From assembly GCA_001972305.1 (NCBI GenBank), contig BDDD01000051.1, forward strand, positions 581,652 through 645,651: DNA of 64,000 bases. The letters run 5' to 3'. The position numbers and the translations under genes are program-made. This DNA is from Cephalotus follicularis. Taxonomy: Eukaryota > Streptophyta > Magnoliopsida > Oxalidales > Cephalotaceae. Positions 19,764-31,168 of the stretch are shown piece by piece (positions within the stretch are counted from its first letter, which is position 1; the number at the start of each line of letters is the position of its first letter). The notes under the pieces are model-generated. The model had not been told where the DNA came from and made no database searches. It saw only the letters and a list, made by a program, of their open reading frames with translations.

Positions 19764-21396
19764 ATGCCGAGAAGAAACTACAATTCTGGAGCCACCGGCA
19801 GCCGAGTACAAGAGATCCCACCTACTGATGCTGGTCAAGTCACGGCTCCCGAGCAAGCTCCCATCATTGGGGAGCAATTCACTCAGCTGCTCCAGGGAGT
19901 GAAGCGCCTCACCAACCTGTTGGCCACCAGTTTAGCCAACCAATATCAGGTCAGACCTGCCCAACTAGTCGCTCAAGGACAATCTGGTCCACACAGGCCG
20001 GCTCCTGAGAACCAACGCCCCCAAGGACCAAGGCGAAACCTGCCTAGGGGAGGCGTACACCCCGAAAGGTGGTCAGGGGTTGATACACCCCTGAGGAGGA
20101 GAGTTGAGATTAATACATCTCAGAGGGTAGAGTCCTCAACTGCCCGGAATCACAACAACAATCCCCGACCAGAGCATCCTGAGCACAAAGCGATGGAAGT
20201 GGATCGCCAGGGGGATGTCGAGGAGATACGTGCGCGCTCCAATGCCTCACACAGGACTGGAACAGTGCGGGGGAGTCATGGGTTTCTAGCAGGGCTAGGA
20301 ACATTGAAGATGTTGAGCAAGCAATGAACAGAAGGCTTACAGAGATAGACAAGAGGCTACGAGGAGCCGAGCAGCCAAGGGGATACCTGTCTGAGGTGTG
20401 CAATATCAGTGCCAACCCCTTCACATCCGAGATCATGAAGTAACGTATCCCAGGGGGATTCTGGTTCCTGAGTCTTAAGGAGTATGATGGGTCCATGGAT
20501 CCCATCCAACATGTGCGCACCTACATCCAAACCATGTTGGTGCACCAAGACTCGGATGCAACACTTTATCGAGGATTATGGGTAACACTGACTGGAGCTG
20601 CCCAGTCATGGTATTCTACCCTACCAAGCGTTCGGTGGCAAATTTCGAGCAGTTTACGAAACTGTTCGTTACCAAGTTCCTCAATAGCACCACATAGAGG
20701 AGAAACTCAACCCACATGATCAATGTGGTACAGGAGAGAGATGAGTCACTGAGAGATTACCTCACCAGATTCAACAAGGTGTCTCTTACAGTGAAAGACT
20801 TGGAGCCGTCCTTTACTCTAGCAGCTCTGAATAGTGAGTTGAAGGACAAATCCCCCTTTACTTTCTCTCTGCTGAAGAAGCCCGCGGTGGATATGGCAGA
20901 ACTGCTGAAGAAAGCAGAGAAATATGTCAATGTCGAGGAAGAGATGGCAGCTAGGAAACAAAAGACGTCCTGGTTGGGCCATCAAATGGAGAAAGGGGAG
21001 CATTCACGAAATGCTCCTGAGAAGAAAGAGAAGAGGAAGGAGAGGTCTGAGCTGCACAGGGATGATCTCATACACAAGCTCTCTAAGAGAGAAGAGTCTC
21101 CAAGGGGAGGGGTACCAATCCCGGCCTATAACAACTTCGCCCCTCTCCTAGAGGCACGCACCAGAATACTTACAGTGGAGAAGGACAACGTCTCCATCCA
21201 ATGACCAGCGCCTTTGAGATCCTCGACTGAGAAGAGGGATACAGAAAAATATTGTAGGTACCATCGTGACCACGGGCATGATACTGAGGAGTGCAAGCAC
21301 TTGAAGAATTAGATTGAAGACCTGATTTGTAAGGGGCACCTACGCAAGTATGTGAATAGGAACACTCCTCAGCAAAGGAGGGAGCGCAGAGAATAA
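19764..21396 (+). pseudogene. gag: Gypsy-1 gag, frameshifted
   Basis: ATG at 19764 (MPRRNYNSGATGSRVQ, conserved start in Gypsy-3 and -4). The frame is lost near 20280 through a small deletion and resumes to 20719 with YDGSMDPIQHVRTYIQTMLV, which has a stop before it. It shifts again to 20716-21204 with the retrotransposon gag core DESLRDYLTRFN. A nucleocapsid-like YCRYHRDHGHDTEEC zinc motif lies near 21250, after a TGA at about 21202. Here the frame ends at TAA 21394-21396, where other copies have GAA, so gag and pol were probably one frame. Confidence 0.8.
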
Positions 21397-21432
21397 GCTC
21401 CACAATAGCAAGAAGTGCAACAACAGTAGCCC

Positions 21433-24400
21433 ATAGGTGTCATCCACACCATATCTTGAGGGGTCGCGTCTGGTGGCGACCATAATAGGTCAAGAAATGC
21501 CTATGGAAGGCAATCCCTTGCAGTGCAACAGATTCAGCATAGCAAGAGGTTGAAGACTTATGGAGATGAGGAGGTGATATCCTTCTCCGAGGTGGACTAT
21601 GAAGGAGTACGTCTCCCTCATGATGATCCAGTGGTGGTAACTCTTCTGGTGGAACTTTTCACTATGAAGAGGATTATGATTGATAGCGGGAGCTCAGTCG
21701 ATATCTTGTATAAACATGCATTTGATCATTTAAAGATACCGACCGAAAAACTCAAACCCGTGAAAACCCCACTGGTCAGCTTTGCAGGTGAGATGGTCCA
21801 TCCTCTGGGATCCATCGACCTGTCTGTGGTTATAGGCACGGCCCCACGTCAGAGCCAGGTGCAGATGACATTCCTGGTAGTGGACACACCAAGCCTGTAC
21901 AATGCCATAATCGGGCGTTCAGGTTTGAACTTGAGGGAAGCAATAGTGTCTAAAAGACACTTGGTGATGAAATTCCCAATGGGGTTTGGCGTGGGGGAAG
22001 TCAGAGGAGATCAACAGGTAGTAAGGCAGTGCTACAAAACTGCAGTGATGGACATGGGAAAAGAGAAGGCCTTGTCCATAGCAAATGTGGAGCCAAGAGG
22101 CGACGTGGAGCTCGAGCGTCCAGAGCCTGTTGAGGAAGTTTTACAAGTGCACTTGGAGCAGGGCAATCAAGAAAGAATTATCCAAGTCAGCTCACAACTT
22201 GGAGAGGTGGAGAAAGGGGAACTGCTAACGTTCCTTAGAAATAACAAAGATGTATTTGCGTGATCAACAGAGGAGGTTCCTGAGATCAGCCCAGAAGTGA
22301 TGGTGCATAAGCTAAGTGTAGATCCTATGAGGCCTCCGACCAGGCAGAAGAAAAGGAACTTCGCTCATGAGAGGCAGCAAGTAATAGCTGAGGAGGTGAG
22401 AAAGCTATTACAAGCAGGGTTCATCAGGGAAGTGCACTATTCTGACTCGCTGGCGAACCCGGTCCTAGTCAAGAAAGCCAATGGCAAGTGGATTATATGT
22501 ATTGACTTCACAGACCTCAACAAGGCTTGTCCAAAGGATCACTTCCCCCTCCCGAATATTGATCAGCTGGTGGATGCAACCTCGGGATACCGAATGTTGA
22601 GCTTCTTGGATGCCTACTCGGGGTATAATCAAATCCCTATGTATGGACCCGACAAGAACAAGACAACTTTCATTACTGATAGAGGCATGTACTGCTACAG
22701 AGTCATGCCCTTTGGATTGAAGAATGCTGGGGTGACTTACCAACGGTTGGTCAACAAAATCTTTGAACCTCAGATCGGGAGAAACATGGAGGTGTATATT
22801 GATGACATGCTCGTCAAGACGCCAGCAAGGAGCCCCCATATTAAAGACTTCAAGGAAACTTTTGAGGTGTTAAGAGGATATAAGATGAAGCTCAATCCTT
22901 CGAAGTGTACTTTTGGGGTCACCTCTGGTAAGTTCCTCAGGTTCATGGTTTCAAGCAGGGAAATAGAGGCCAACCCAGAGAAAATTTCAGCAGTTCAAAG
23001 CATGAGGCCTCCTCAAACCATCAGGGATATACATAAATTGAATGGAAGAATAGTGGCCCTAAGTAGGTTTATCTCAAAGTCAGCAGAGAAGTGTCTCCCT
23101 TTTTTCAAAGTATTAAGAGATCCTAAGGGATTTTCTTGGTCAGAAGAATGTCAAGCATCCTTCGATAAGTTGAAGGAATACCTGGTTTCCCCTCTTTTGA
23201 TATCAAAACCTAAGGACGAGGAGGACCTGTATTTGTACCTTACGATAACAATGGGCACAGTGAGTGCAGTGCTTGTCAAAGAAGAGGAGAAAGTTCAAAG
23301 GCCGGTATATTATGTCAGCAAAGCCTTGAACGATGCTGATGGGAGGTATCCAGTGGTAGAAAAATTTGCTTATGCTATGATTATAGAAGCAAGGAAGATG
23401 AGGCCGTACCTCCAAGCTCATACTATCAAGTAACTATCCGACCAACCACTAAGACAAGTACTAGAAAAGCCAGACCTCTCGGGAAGGCTGATCAAGTGGT
23501 CGGTCGAATTAGGCGAGTACGATGTAAAGTTTGATGTCAGACCAGCAATAAAGTCACAGGTCTTTGCCGATTTTGTGGGAGATCATACACTTATGGAGTG
23601 TATGGAAGAAGACACCTCTAAGGAAGAGAAGGGGTTTTGGAAGTTGTCCGTGGATGACTTGTCCCGCGTCTCCGGCAGTGGATCAAGGTTGGTATTAACA
23701 AGTCCAGATGGTTGGACCATAGAGTACGGTCTGAGATTTGGCTTCAAGGCCACTAACAATGAGTCCGAGTGAGAAGATCTTATCGTCGGGTTGATAATCG
23801 TGAAGCATTTAGAGGTTCAACAAATAGAAGCCTCCAGTGGTTCTCAGCTGGTGGTTGGTGTGGTGAGTGGCGAGTATGAACCAGAGAAGACTCCATGGCC
23901 AAGTACTTAACATCCTTTCAGAGTTTGAAGTCAGCCTTCCATTGACATCACTAGGATGAGACTCCAAGGCCACTAGGATGATTTCTTTGTTGATCACCAT
24001 GCACTAGGATGCCATAGATTTTGTGAGGAAATGTGATAGGGGTCAGAGGTATGCCAATATAAGCATGAGACCCTCAGAACCATTGACATCTATCACGACC
24101 CATTGGTCCTTTGCACAATGGGGGATGGACTTCGTCAGACCATTGCTAGTGGCAACAGGGCAGAGGAAGTTTCTCATTGTGGCAGTGGACTACTTCAGCA
24201 AGTGGGTAGAAGCAGAACCTCTGGCCACGATCACAGAGAAGAACACGGAGAGCTTTGTATGGAAATAAATCATCTGCAGATTTGGAGTCCCGAGAGTAAT
24301 AGTCTCAAATAATGGAAAGCAGTTTGATTGCCAGGTTTTCCATGATTTTTGCAAAGAATGGAGAATAGAGCATAGGCTAGCCTCAGTGGCCTACCCCCAG

Positions 24401-24963
24401 AGTAACGGACAAGCCGAGGTGATCAACAGAGAAATCATCTCAGGCTTGAAGAAGCGCCTTGAGGATAGCAAGGGAAGATGGACAGAGAAGCTACCAAGTG
24501 TACTATGGGCTTACAGAACCACTCTCCGGACCACAATTGACGAGTCCCCATACAGCCTTATTTTTGGAGCTGAAGCTATGATACCGGTGGACATGGGTGT
24601 ACAGTCACCAAGGGTGTGCATTTCAATGAAGAAAATAATGAAGAAGGGTTGAGGACCATCCTCGATTTAGTGGAAGAGCTTAGAGACAAGGCAACCATCA
24701 AAGTTGCAGCATACCAACAGAGGGTGGGCCATTACTATAACAAAAGGGTACAACCCTGACCACTAAGGGAATGATACCTAGTCCTGTGCAACTCAGTCAT
24801 TGCAGATCCAACAGGTACTAGAGGAAAGCTAGTCCCTAATTGGGAAGGACCATACAAGGTGAAGAGAGCGCTCCACCCAGGAACATTCAAACTTGAAACT
24901 CTGGGGGGCAGAGAGATTCCTAGAGCTTGGAATGCTGAGCATCTGAGGAAGTATTACCAGTGA
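21433..24963 (+). pseudogene. pol: Gypsy-1 pol: protease, RT, RNase H, second RNase H, integrase
   Basis: Protease active site DSGSS at 21682-21696. RT 22297 to about 23100 with VYIDDM (YIDD 22795-22806). First RNase H about 23200-23433, ending at a stop. Second RNase H-like domain about 23560-23900 with LSVDDL, GLVL-like SRLVLTSPDGW and FKATNNESE. About 400 bp that include the integrase HH zinc half are missing near 23943-23998, replaced by filler, and the CxxC half is damaged (CDRG). Integrase core: first Asp in GMDFV, second Asp changed to Asn (AAT at 24308-24310 in SNNGKQF), Glu in QSNGQAEV; the C terminus AWNAEHLRKYYQ ends at 24963. A TGA at 22261 splits protease from RT. Confidence 0.88.
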
Positions 24964-26794
24964 TTCTTTGTAAGTTGTACAAAATTCAAAATGTCAATAA
25001 AGCTGAATTTTTATCAAAAAAATGTGTGCAAAGATCGTAGTTCCAAGTTTGCAAGGGACTGGAGGCCCAATGTTCATGTCCTTAAACCTTTGAACAGCCG
25101 CCGATCAACTCCCTCAACTAAGAAGCTTTAATAAAAAGCATGTCCGACCATGCTCCCAAGGAAGTAATCCAAACAGGCCAAGGTCTCAATTCAATAAAGA
25201 CTTCTCCCGATGAGCACCTAAGACTACACATGCAAAAGACTTCTAAGGAAGCAACTAAACTCCCAAGAGAGCAAACACTGGTCAACTTTTCAATGCCCAA
25301 CCACAACCACATCATGTCTTGAGAGGTCAATCCATGAGAACTCGCAACGATCAAGTTCGTTGGACTGAGTACTTTGAAATAAGTGTCCCTACGTGGACTG
25401 CAAACTTAGGCGACCTGGTCTAGAATATAATGGACCAAATGAGATCCTGCTCGGCAAACACGTAAGAACTTTCCCGATAAGACCTAAAACTTGGTCTATG
25501 AACACTTCAGAACTCGTAAAGACTAAGTCTTTTTGTCTAAGCGCCTTTGAAATAAGGTGTCCTAAGGGGACTACGAAGCTTAGACAATTAGGCCTGAAAA
25601 TTGTAATGTCACAATATAAAGTCTATAAGTTAGACTAAGTTAAAGTCCCCAAGGGGAACAATGACGTTCAATTGAAGTTCAGGTTCTGTTTCTTACGTTC
25701 AATTATCCTAATGAAGTTGTGAGTATTAGTTAGAGCCCGAGCGTTCAAAGCAAAAAATAAAGCTTGCAAAAGAGACCCGAGGAGCAAAAATATGTAGTTT
25801 CATTGATCAAGAGAAGATTTCATTGCAAAAGTAGAAAATTACAACGCAAAACGAATAAAAATCTACTCTAAATTTCATCCCCAGAAGGGATGTCATGTAC
25901 AATTGGACGAGGCGGAAGAGGATCCTCGGGTGTCAGTTCAAAAGGAGGCAGTGCAGGATCCTCAGTTCTTTGTTCAATTGAAAGATGTGGAGTATCCTCA
26001 GCCACAGGGTCAAGTAGGGGATCCTCGGTCACTGGCGTAGGAGGGTCCACAGCTACATGCTCAAGGGCAGGATCCTCGACAACAATTTGAGAAAGAGGCT
26101 CTGCATCCAAGGGCTCGAGGTTGTCCTCCTCGGTAGCTGCAACGAAGGGAACCATTTCACAACCATCAGGCAACCACCCGGGTTCCTGAGCACGACTTTG
26201 CTCCTGGTCGTTGGCTAGAAGATCTTCCTCCTGGGCTTCGTCGACACCTTCAGGGAGGAAATCATACTCAACTGCCGAGGGACCACAAATGATGGAATCC
26301 AACAAGAGCTCTGGGAGGCATTCGACCATGTTCCGGTAGGTGTAGAACCCCCGACAAAAATTGGCTGAGGACTTCCTAAAGACCTCTCTGTTGAAATCTT
26401 CAGAGGCTTTATAGTTGTCCACGGCATGGTCCAGAACATCCCGGAATTCTGAGGATGCCTTGAAGTCCAGGACAGCTCTCTCTACGGCAGCCTTGGTCCG
26501 AGCTTCCTCAAGTTCTTGGAGCTTCGCCTGCCTTTCACCATGAGCTTTCAGCTTGCCTTGTAGCTCCACGTTATGGCGCATTGCGGCTATCTTGAGCCTC
26601 ATCTCCCTTGTAGCTTCCTCAAGAGCCTGATCCTTCTCGATAGTAATAGTCTCCTGGACCCTCAGCACTTCCTAGAGCTAAGCACGGGCTGCGACGAAGG
26701 ATCTCTTAAGCTCGGCATTCTCAGCCTCAAGCTGCTCGTTCAAGTCGTTGTCCTCCTTGGACCTCTCCTTCAGAAGGTGTGCATCAACCATGGC

Positions 26795-26869
26795 CTGAAA
26801 ATGAAACAAAAAATTTAAAAAGATACAAGAAGTGTATTCAAAGGAGAAAGTAGGGAAGAGAGTACTGAC
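26795..26869 (-). other. Putative spliceosomal intron in the Gypsy-1 antisense gene
   Basis: 75 bp with GTCAGT at the 5' end and a T-rich tract ending TTTTCAG at the 3' end. Flanking exons read LFQCCLR and AMVDAHLLKE. The Gypsy-2 equivalent (43577-43648) has the same exon ends, GTCAGT donor and TTTCAG acceptor, while the interior differs. Both lengths are multiples of three. Confidence 0.65.
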
Positions 26870-27555
26870 CCGTAAGCAACATTGGAAGAGGTTAGTCCAA
26901 GTTTGGCTAACGCTCCCTTTCTCCCTCACCATTAGCTCTTGGGGAAAGATGTCTTCCTTGCCAAGTTCGACGATTACCCCGGGCATCTTCAGGCAAACAC
27001 CAGACTTGCCAAGGGCTCTGAGGATCTCCCTCACTTTCCCAAGCTCCTCGGAAGGACATGGGAGGTCGGGATCATAGGATAGCACCTCAGTTGTTTCAGC
27101 CTGAGATGCATCTTCCTCCTCTACCCTGTGCCATTTTGAAAGACTGGCAAGTTCAGCGTCAGCAGGCCTCTTGCTGAGTGCAATCTCTGCCCTGGCCTCC
27201 GCGACCTCCCTGGCCCTTGCCTCCGCTGCCTCCTTATCCCTGACCTCTGCTGCCTCCTTGTCTGCGGTCTCCTTTGCCCTGGCCTCCGCGGCCTCCCTGT
27301 CTCTAGCCACCATGGCATCATCAATATCAGTCTCCTTAGCCCCATGCTTAGCCTCCTCAGACAGGGCCCGAGATAACCCCTTAAGTTTGGCCCTGGCAGC
27401 GGCATGCCTAGCTGCCCTGTTCTCTGCTACAGCTCTAGACTTTTCCAAGGCCTTTTGCCTCTTAAGAGCATCCCGCCTTTGCTCCTGGAGATCAGCAGCT
27501 CGGGCATGCTCGCGACCCGCCCTTACGAGGTCCATGGTTGAGTCCTTAGATGCCA

Positions 27556-27660
27556 TCACTGCAGGGAATTACAAGAGAACGGTTAGAAAAACTTCAAAAG
27601 CAAAGAATGAAGGAAAATTAAAAATAATCCAAGGGAAAGCATAATACGGTTCTCTCCTTG
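27556..27660 (-). other. Possible second intron in the Gypsy-1 antisense gene
   Basis: The minus strand has a strong acceptor-like TTGTAATTCCCTGCAG ending near 27556, directly before the ATGGCATC exon, and the stretch upstream is full of stops. The donor side shows GAGAGA where GTGAGA would be expected, so the donor may be mutated. Gypsy-2 is deleted here, so there is no comparison. Confidence 0.35.
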
Positions 27661-29126
27661 GATGGTAGCTGAGGATGCAGGCTCATCTCAAGCATCTAGG
27701 TTTCTCCCTCTCTCAAATCCCAAGGGGATCTCCTCATCCAGATTCAGGCTAGCCCTGCGACCCGAGGACATGTTTAGCCCAAGTCGCCACAAGCGGTCCT
27801 CAAACACCACCACGACCACCTCCTCGGGCACCAGAGTAGAAAGTCTCCCCAGGTCGGCCTTTTCTTCCCTGGTAAAAAATGTCATCTGGTTAAGACACAC
27901 AATATCCAAGGTATCTTTCCACGGGCAGGGTGTGAAGCCGGGGAGACTCTTGACCATGAAATATTTCTCCCTCCAGCTTTTGACCGTCTTGGTGTTCTTC
28001 GCCAACAGCTTGTTGTGACCCATGCAATACTTGAAGTAGAAGCCATGCTTTTTTAGGGAAAAATTTATAGTGTGAAATTCCTTGAATAGCCCCACAGTGG
28101 CTGTCACCCCCGCCTCAAGGTACCTTATCAGTAAGCCAATAATGAATCCCCAAGACTAACCTTGAAGTATAGACGGGTGGATCTGGTAGTGCCCGAGGAT
28201 GGTGATGGCAAAAGGAGATAGAGGAGGCCTCAATCGATGTTCCAGAGCGTCTTGGAAAACTACCAAGTACCCAGGCCCTCCGTGACCATCCTAGAATTAG
28301 AGGGGATCTCACAGTCCAAGCTGCCGGGGATAGAATATTCTTTGATTAGCACCGCCATCTTCTTCGGGCGTATCTTGGTCTGGTCAAAGTGGGTCCTAAA
28401 GACTTGGACCCCAGCCTCTATTTAAGTGACGTTGGGATCCGCGACCTCCATATCCACCTCACTGTCGAGAGGACGCTCAAAAATGGTAACCCCCGCCAAT
28501 GCTCAGCCTACCTCCTCGGGATTTTTGATAAACCTCTTGGTTTGTTTGGTTCTGGCCATGGCGCTTTTAGAGAGAGAGGAAGACGAGGATGCAGTGGACA
28601 TGTAAAACTTTGGGGTACTTAAATGAGAGAAAGAAGATGAAAGAGGAAGGAGAAAATCACCTTTTGATAATAAGGTTTTGAATGAAGGCTGAGTTTGAAG
28701 GCTGGGAGAATAGGGAAGTTGCAGAAAGCTCAGAGATATAGGGTTTTGGAAAGCAAGAAAGTGTAAAGAGATCCCCATCAAAAGAGGGGAGAATTTAAAG
28801 CACCTGGGACTGCATACGGACCCTTAGATCTCTATTGATCTCAATGGTGAAGATCGCCCTGTCAAGTCAGGTACGAGAATCGAAGGGTTTATGCGCGGGC
28901 ACCGAAGTGTCAAGCGTGTAAAACCCCTCAACTTCGGTGCAATGATGAGCATTAATTTGAGAAATATTAAATGGAGGGAATGTTTATCTTGTAGCAGTTA
29001 TTGGCCAACATGGGCCAGGCCATCAGGCCCAACGAAAGATCAAGCCCTCCTCATTGACGGGCAACAAGCCCCAATTTTGAAACCAGGCCATATATGATCC
29101 CCATCCCCTGGTAAGCCCAAAGAATG

Positions 29127-29143
29127 GAGACTAGGGGGGCATA
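29127..29143 (+). other. Gypsy-1 polypurine tract
   Basis: GGAGACTAGGGGGGCATA ends directly at the 3' LTR start. It primes plus-strand DNA synthesis in LTR elements. Confidence 0.65.
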
Positions 29144-29640
29144 TGATATGGGTAAAATTTAACCCATGAACTTTGCCACGTGTCCTCGGGCGATTGAGAC
29201 AGATGTTCTCCAGAGACCAAGACACGTGGTCAGGCGTTACCAAATTCAAAGCATAACGAATAATGGCATATTTGCGCCATATCCGGTGGAGATCAGGGAA
29301 ATGCCCGAGATCCTCGGCATTTTCTCAGGGGATACATATCAGCTCCGATTTTCATGCTTAGCAGTTACATTCCAGTGCTATAAATACAAGAATCAACAAG
29401 TTTACACAGGTCAGCCATTTTTACATACCAAAGAACCTTAAATTCTCTGTGCACTGTCTAACTTAAGCATCGGAGTGTCCCCAGGAGTTCAACCTCCTGG
29501 ACCTACGATTTGTTTGCTATCTTGCGCAGGGAATACAGTCATGTCAACAAATCATCTTCTCAGATCAATCAAGCATTTCTCTCAACAAATCAAAATCTTC
29601 CACGTAGGATACTGTTGAGTAGAGATTTTTTGCATCAACA
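29144..29640 (+). repeat. Gypsy-1 3' LTR
   Basis: 497 bp, the same length as the 5' LTR, with about 30-35 differences by hand count. Followed directly by TSD gacaa. Confidence 0.92.
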
Positions 29641-29645
29641 GACAA

Positions 29646-30138
29646 CAATATTTGTTTTAATACAAACTTAACAACAATTACTACTATAGTATAATTAGTT
29701 ATTGTTTTTCAATTTTTGTTATTTTGATTGTTGTTTTGCTGGATTTTGCTTATTAGAATAGTCTACAAATCCATATGACATTAGTTATTACAATAGTGTG
29801 TACTGGCTCCATTTTATTGATAATTAAAATATATATATATATATATATATACCCTTGGAATTCAAAAATAAAACAAAACAGAGACAAAACGAATTGTTTC
29901 AGATAGAAAATAGATGAAATATGGTTTAGTCAAATTTTTTATGCTTACGTAGTTTAACAGCATTGAACTTATCAAAGGTGTTTGTAAAACACAAGTGATG
30001 TCAGGTTTTTTCCGGTTGAAAACAAACTCTCTTGGACTCATTGAGGTTCATACACTTTTGTTTCTTTATGAAATTAGACATCAAGCTTCGAAATCAGGCG
30101 TTTTCACTTCTTCGATTTCTAATTTTTTTCTTTCAAAT
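29646..30138. other. No gene: AT-rich sequence with (AT)n at 29827-29850
   Basis: Contains one AT microsatellite. No coding frame is supported. Confidence 0.6.
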
Positions 30139-30486
30139 ATATATATATATATACATGCTACTGTTATTTTACAATGATTTTACTGAATATCATCTAACAT
30201 TTCGATTTGACTAATTGATCATAACATTTGAAATAACTATTATTAACTTTTTTGTATGAGTTAAGATAGATGATGAAAATGCTAGCAGAATAAATAATGT
30301 AAATAAGATTGTTGGTGTGGTGGGTGATATAGACAAAATTGTTGTCTTATTTTTTGTCATACCATCTATCACATCAACGATTTTGTCTATGCTAAGCATT
30401 CTAATATTCCATTCACTAACTTAATAAGTGATATATGAAAAATTGGTTACTAACTATTTCAAACATTATTAATAAAATTAAAACCC
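30139..30486. mobile_element. MITE-like palindromic element, copy A1
   Basis: From about 30195 the sequence folds on itself: CATTTGAAATAACTATTATTAAC near 30224 pairs with the complement of TTACTAACTATTTCAAAC near 30445, and ATAGACAAAATTGTTG pairs with the complement of CAACGATTTTGTCTATG. The same sequence recurs in direct orientation at 34203-34634. No protein is encoded and the ends are approximate. Confidence 0.6.
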
Positions 30487-31168
30487 AGTAAGGGTTCATA
30501 GTCGACTGGTAAGGGTCTAGGCAACTTGTCAGTGTCACCAGTCAACTATTAGTTGACTGGTCAGTTTTTTTCTGCGGAAAATAACCGTTTTCTCTTAAGT
30601 CCAAATCCGAGACAATTTGGGGTTCTGACCCCCTTCACCAAATCCGTTTGTAACAAAACTTTAAGGGTATAATCTAGACATGTCTAAGGTTGACATATCA
30701 AGATATCAAGTCATTTAGACTGTCCCAAGGTTCACAAATCAAAAAAGGGCTAAAGTAGATCTAAAAACTCATTTTTATCGATTTTCACAATCAATTCAAT
30801 TCAGTCAATTTTAGTCAATACAATCAATCAAATATAATTTATGTGTGCATAATCCAAAGCATTTTAAGTAGAGATTATCTACCTTACAATCACCAACTTT
30901 TGGAGTTGAATATCTACAAAAATCAAAGGTTAGACTCGAGTCTAAAACACCAATGCTTTGCAAGGTCTAGTATGTTGTTACCATGTATAATCAAGCTTAA
31001 TCTCCTTCTCAATGCTACTGGTCAGTGGCGCCATCAAGAGAGGGAGATTAGAAGTGTGTTATATGTGTATGTGGTGGAGAAAGAGAGGGGGATCAGGTTG
31101 AGGGAAAGGGATAGGGAATCTGAGTGTGTGATGCCAAGTGATGAAGTGGTAAGGGAGACGAGAGGGAG

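Larger units (their letters stand above)
25868..28559 (-). pseudogene. Gypsy-1 antisense gene (Transposase_28-like N part, coiled-coil C part)
   Basis: Read on the minus strand from ATG 28559 (MARTKQTKRF; Gypsy-2 starts MARTKQTAHP). The N-terminal part, about 28400-27690, resembles the plant 'putative gypsy type transposon' family (Pfam PF04195, from memory) around FHTINFSLKKHGFYFKYC and WREKYFMVKSLPGF, with several stops. A likely intron separates it from 27559-26678, an Ala/Glu/Arg-rich coiled coil ending in KVREILRALGKSGVCLKMPG. A second, better-supported intron is at 26869-26795. The last part, 26668-25868, is coiled coil followed by repeated EDP(A/L)L acidic-proline units and ends IPSGDE. 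Function unknown. Confidence 0.72.
19223..29640 (+). mobile_element. Gypsy-1: complete Ty3/gypsy retrotransposon, Tat-type
   Basis: Two 497-bp LTRs (about 93% identical by eye) begin TGATATGG and end CATCAACA, flanked by an exact TSD gacaa (19218-19222, 29641-29645). The order is PBS, gag, protease, RT, RNase H, a second RNase H-like domain, integrase, a ~0.9-kb spacer, then an antisense gene before the purine tract and 3' LTR. A second RNase H and extra antisense frames are known from the Tat lineage. LTR differences are mostly C/T and G/A transitions, as expected from methylated DNA. Coding regions are interrupted, so it is non-autonomous. Confidence 0.92.

Noticed and set aside
27171..27644. 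157-codon plus-strand frame rich in Ala/Ser/Leu
   Set aside because: It is the complement of the Ala/Glu/Arg-rich coiled coil of the antisense gene; no family resemblance of its own.
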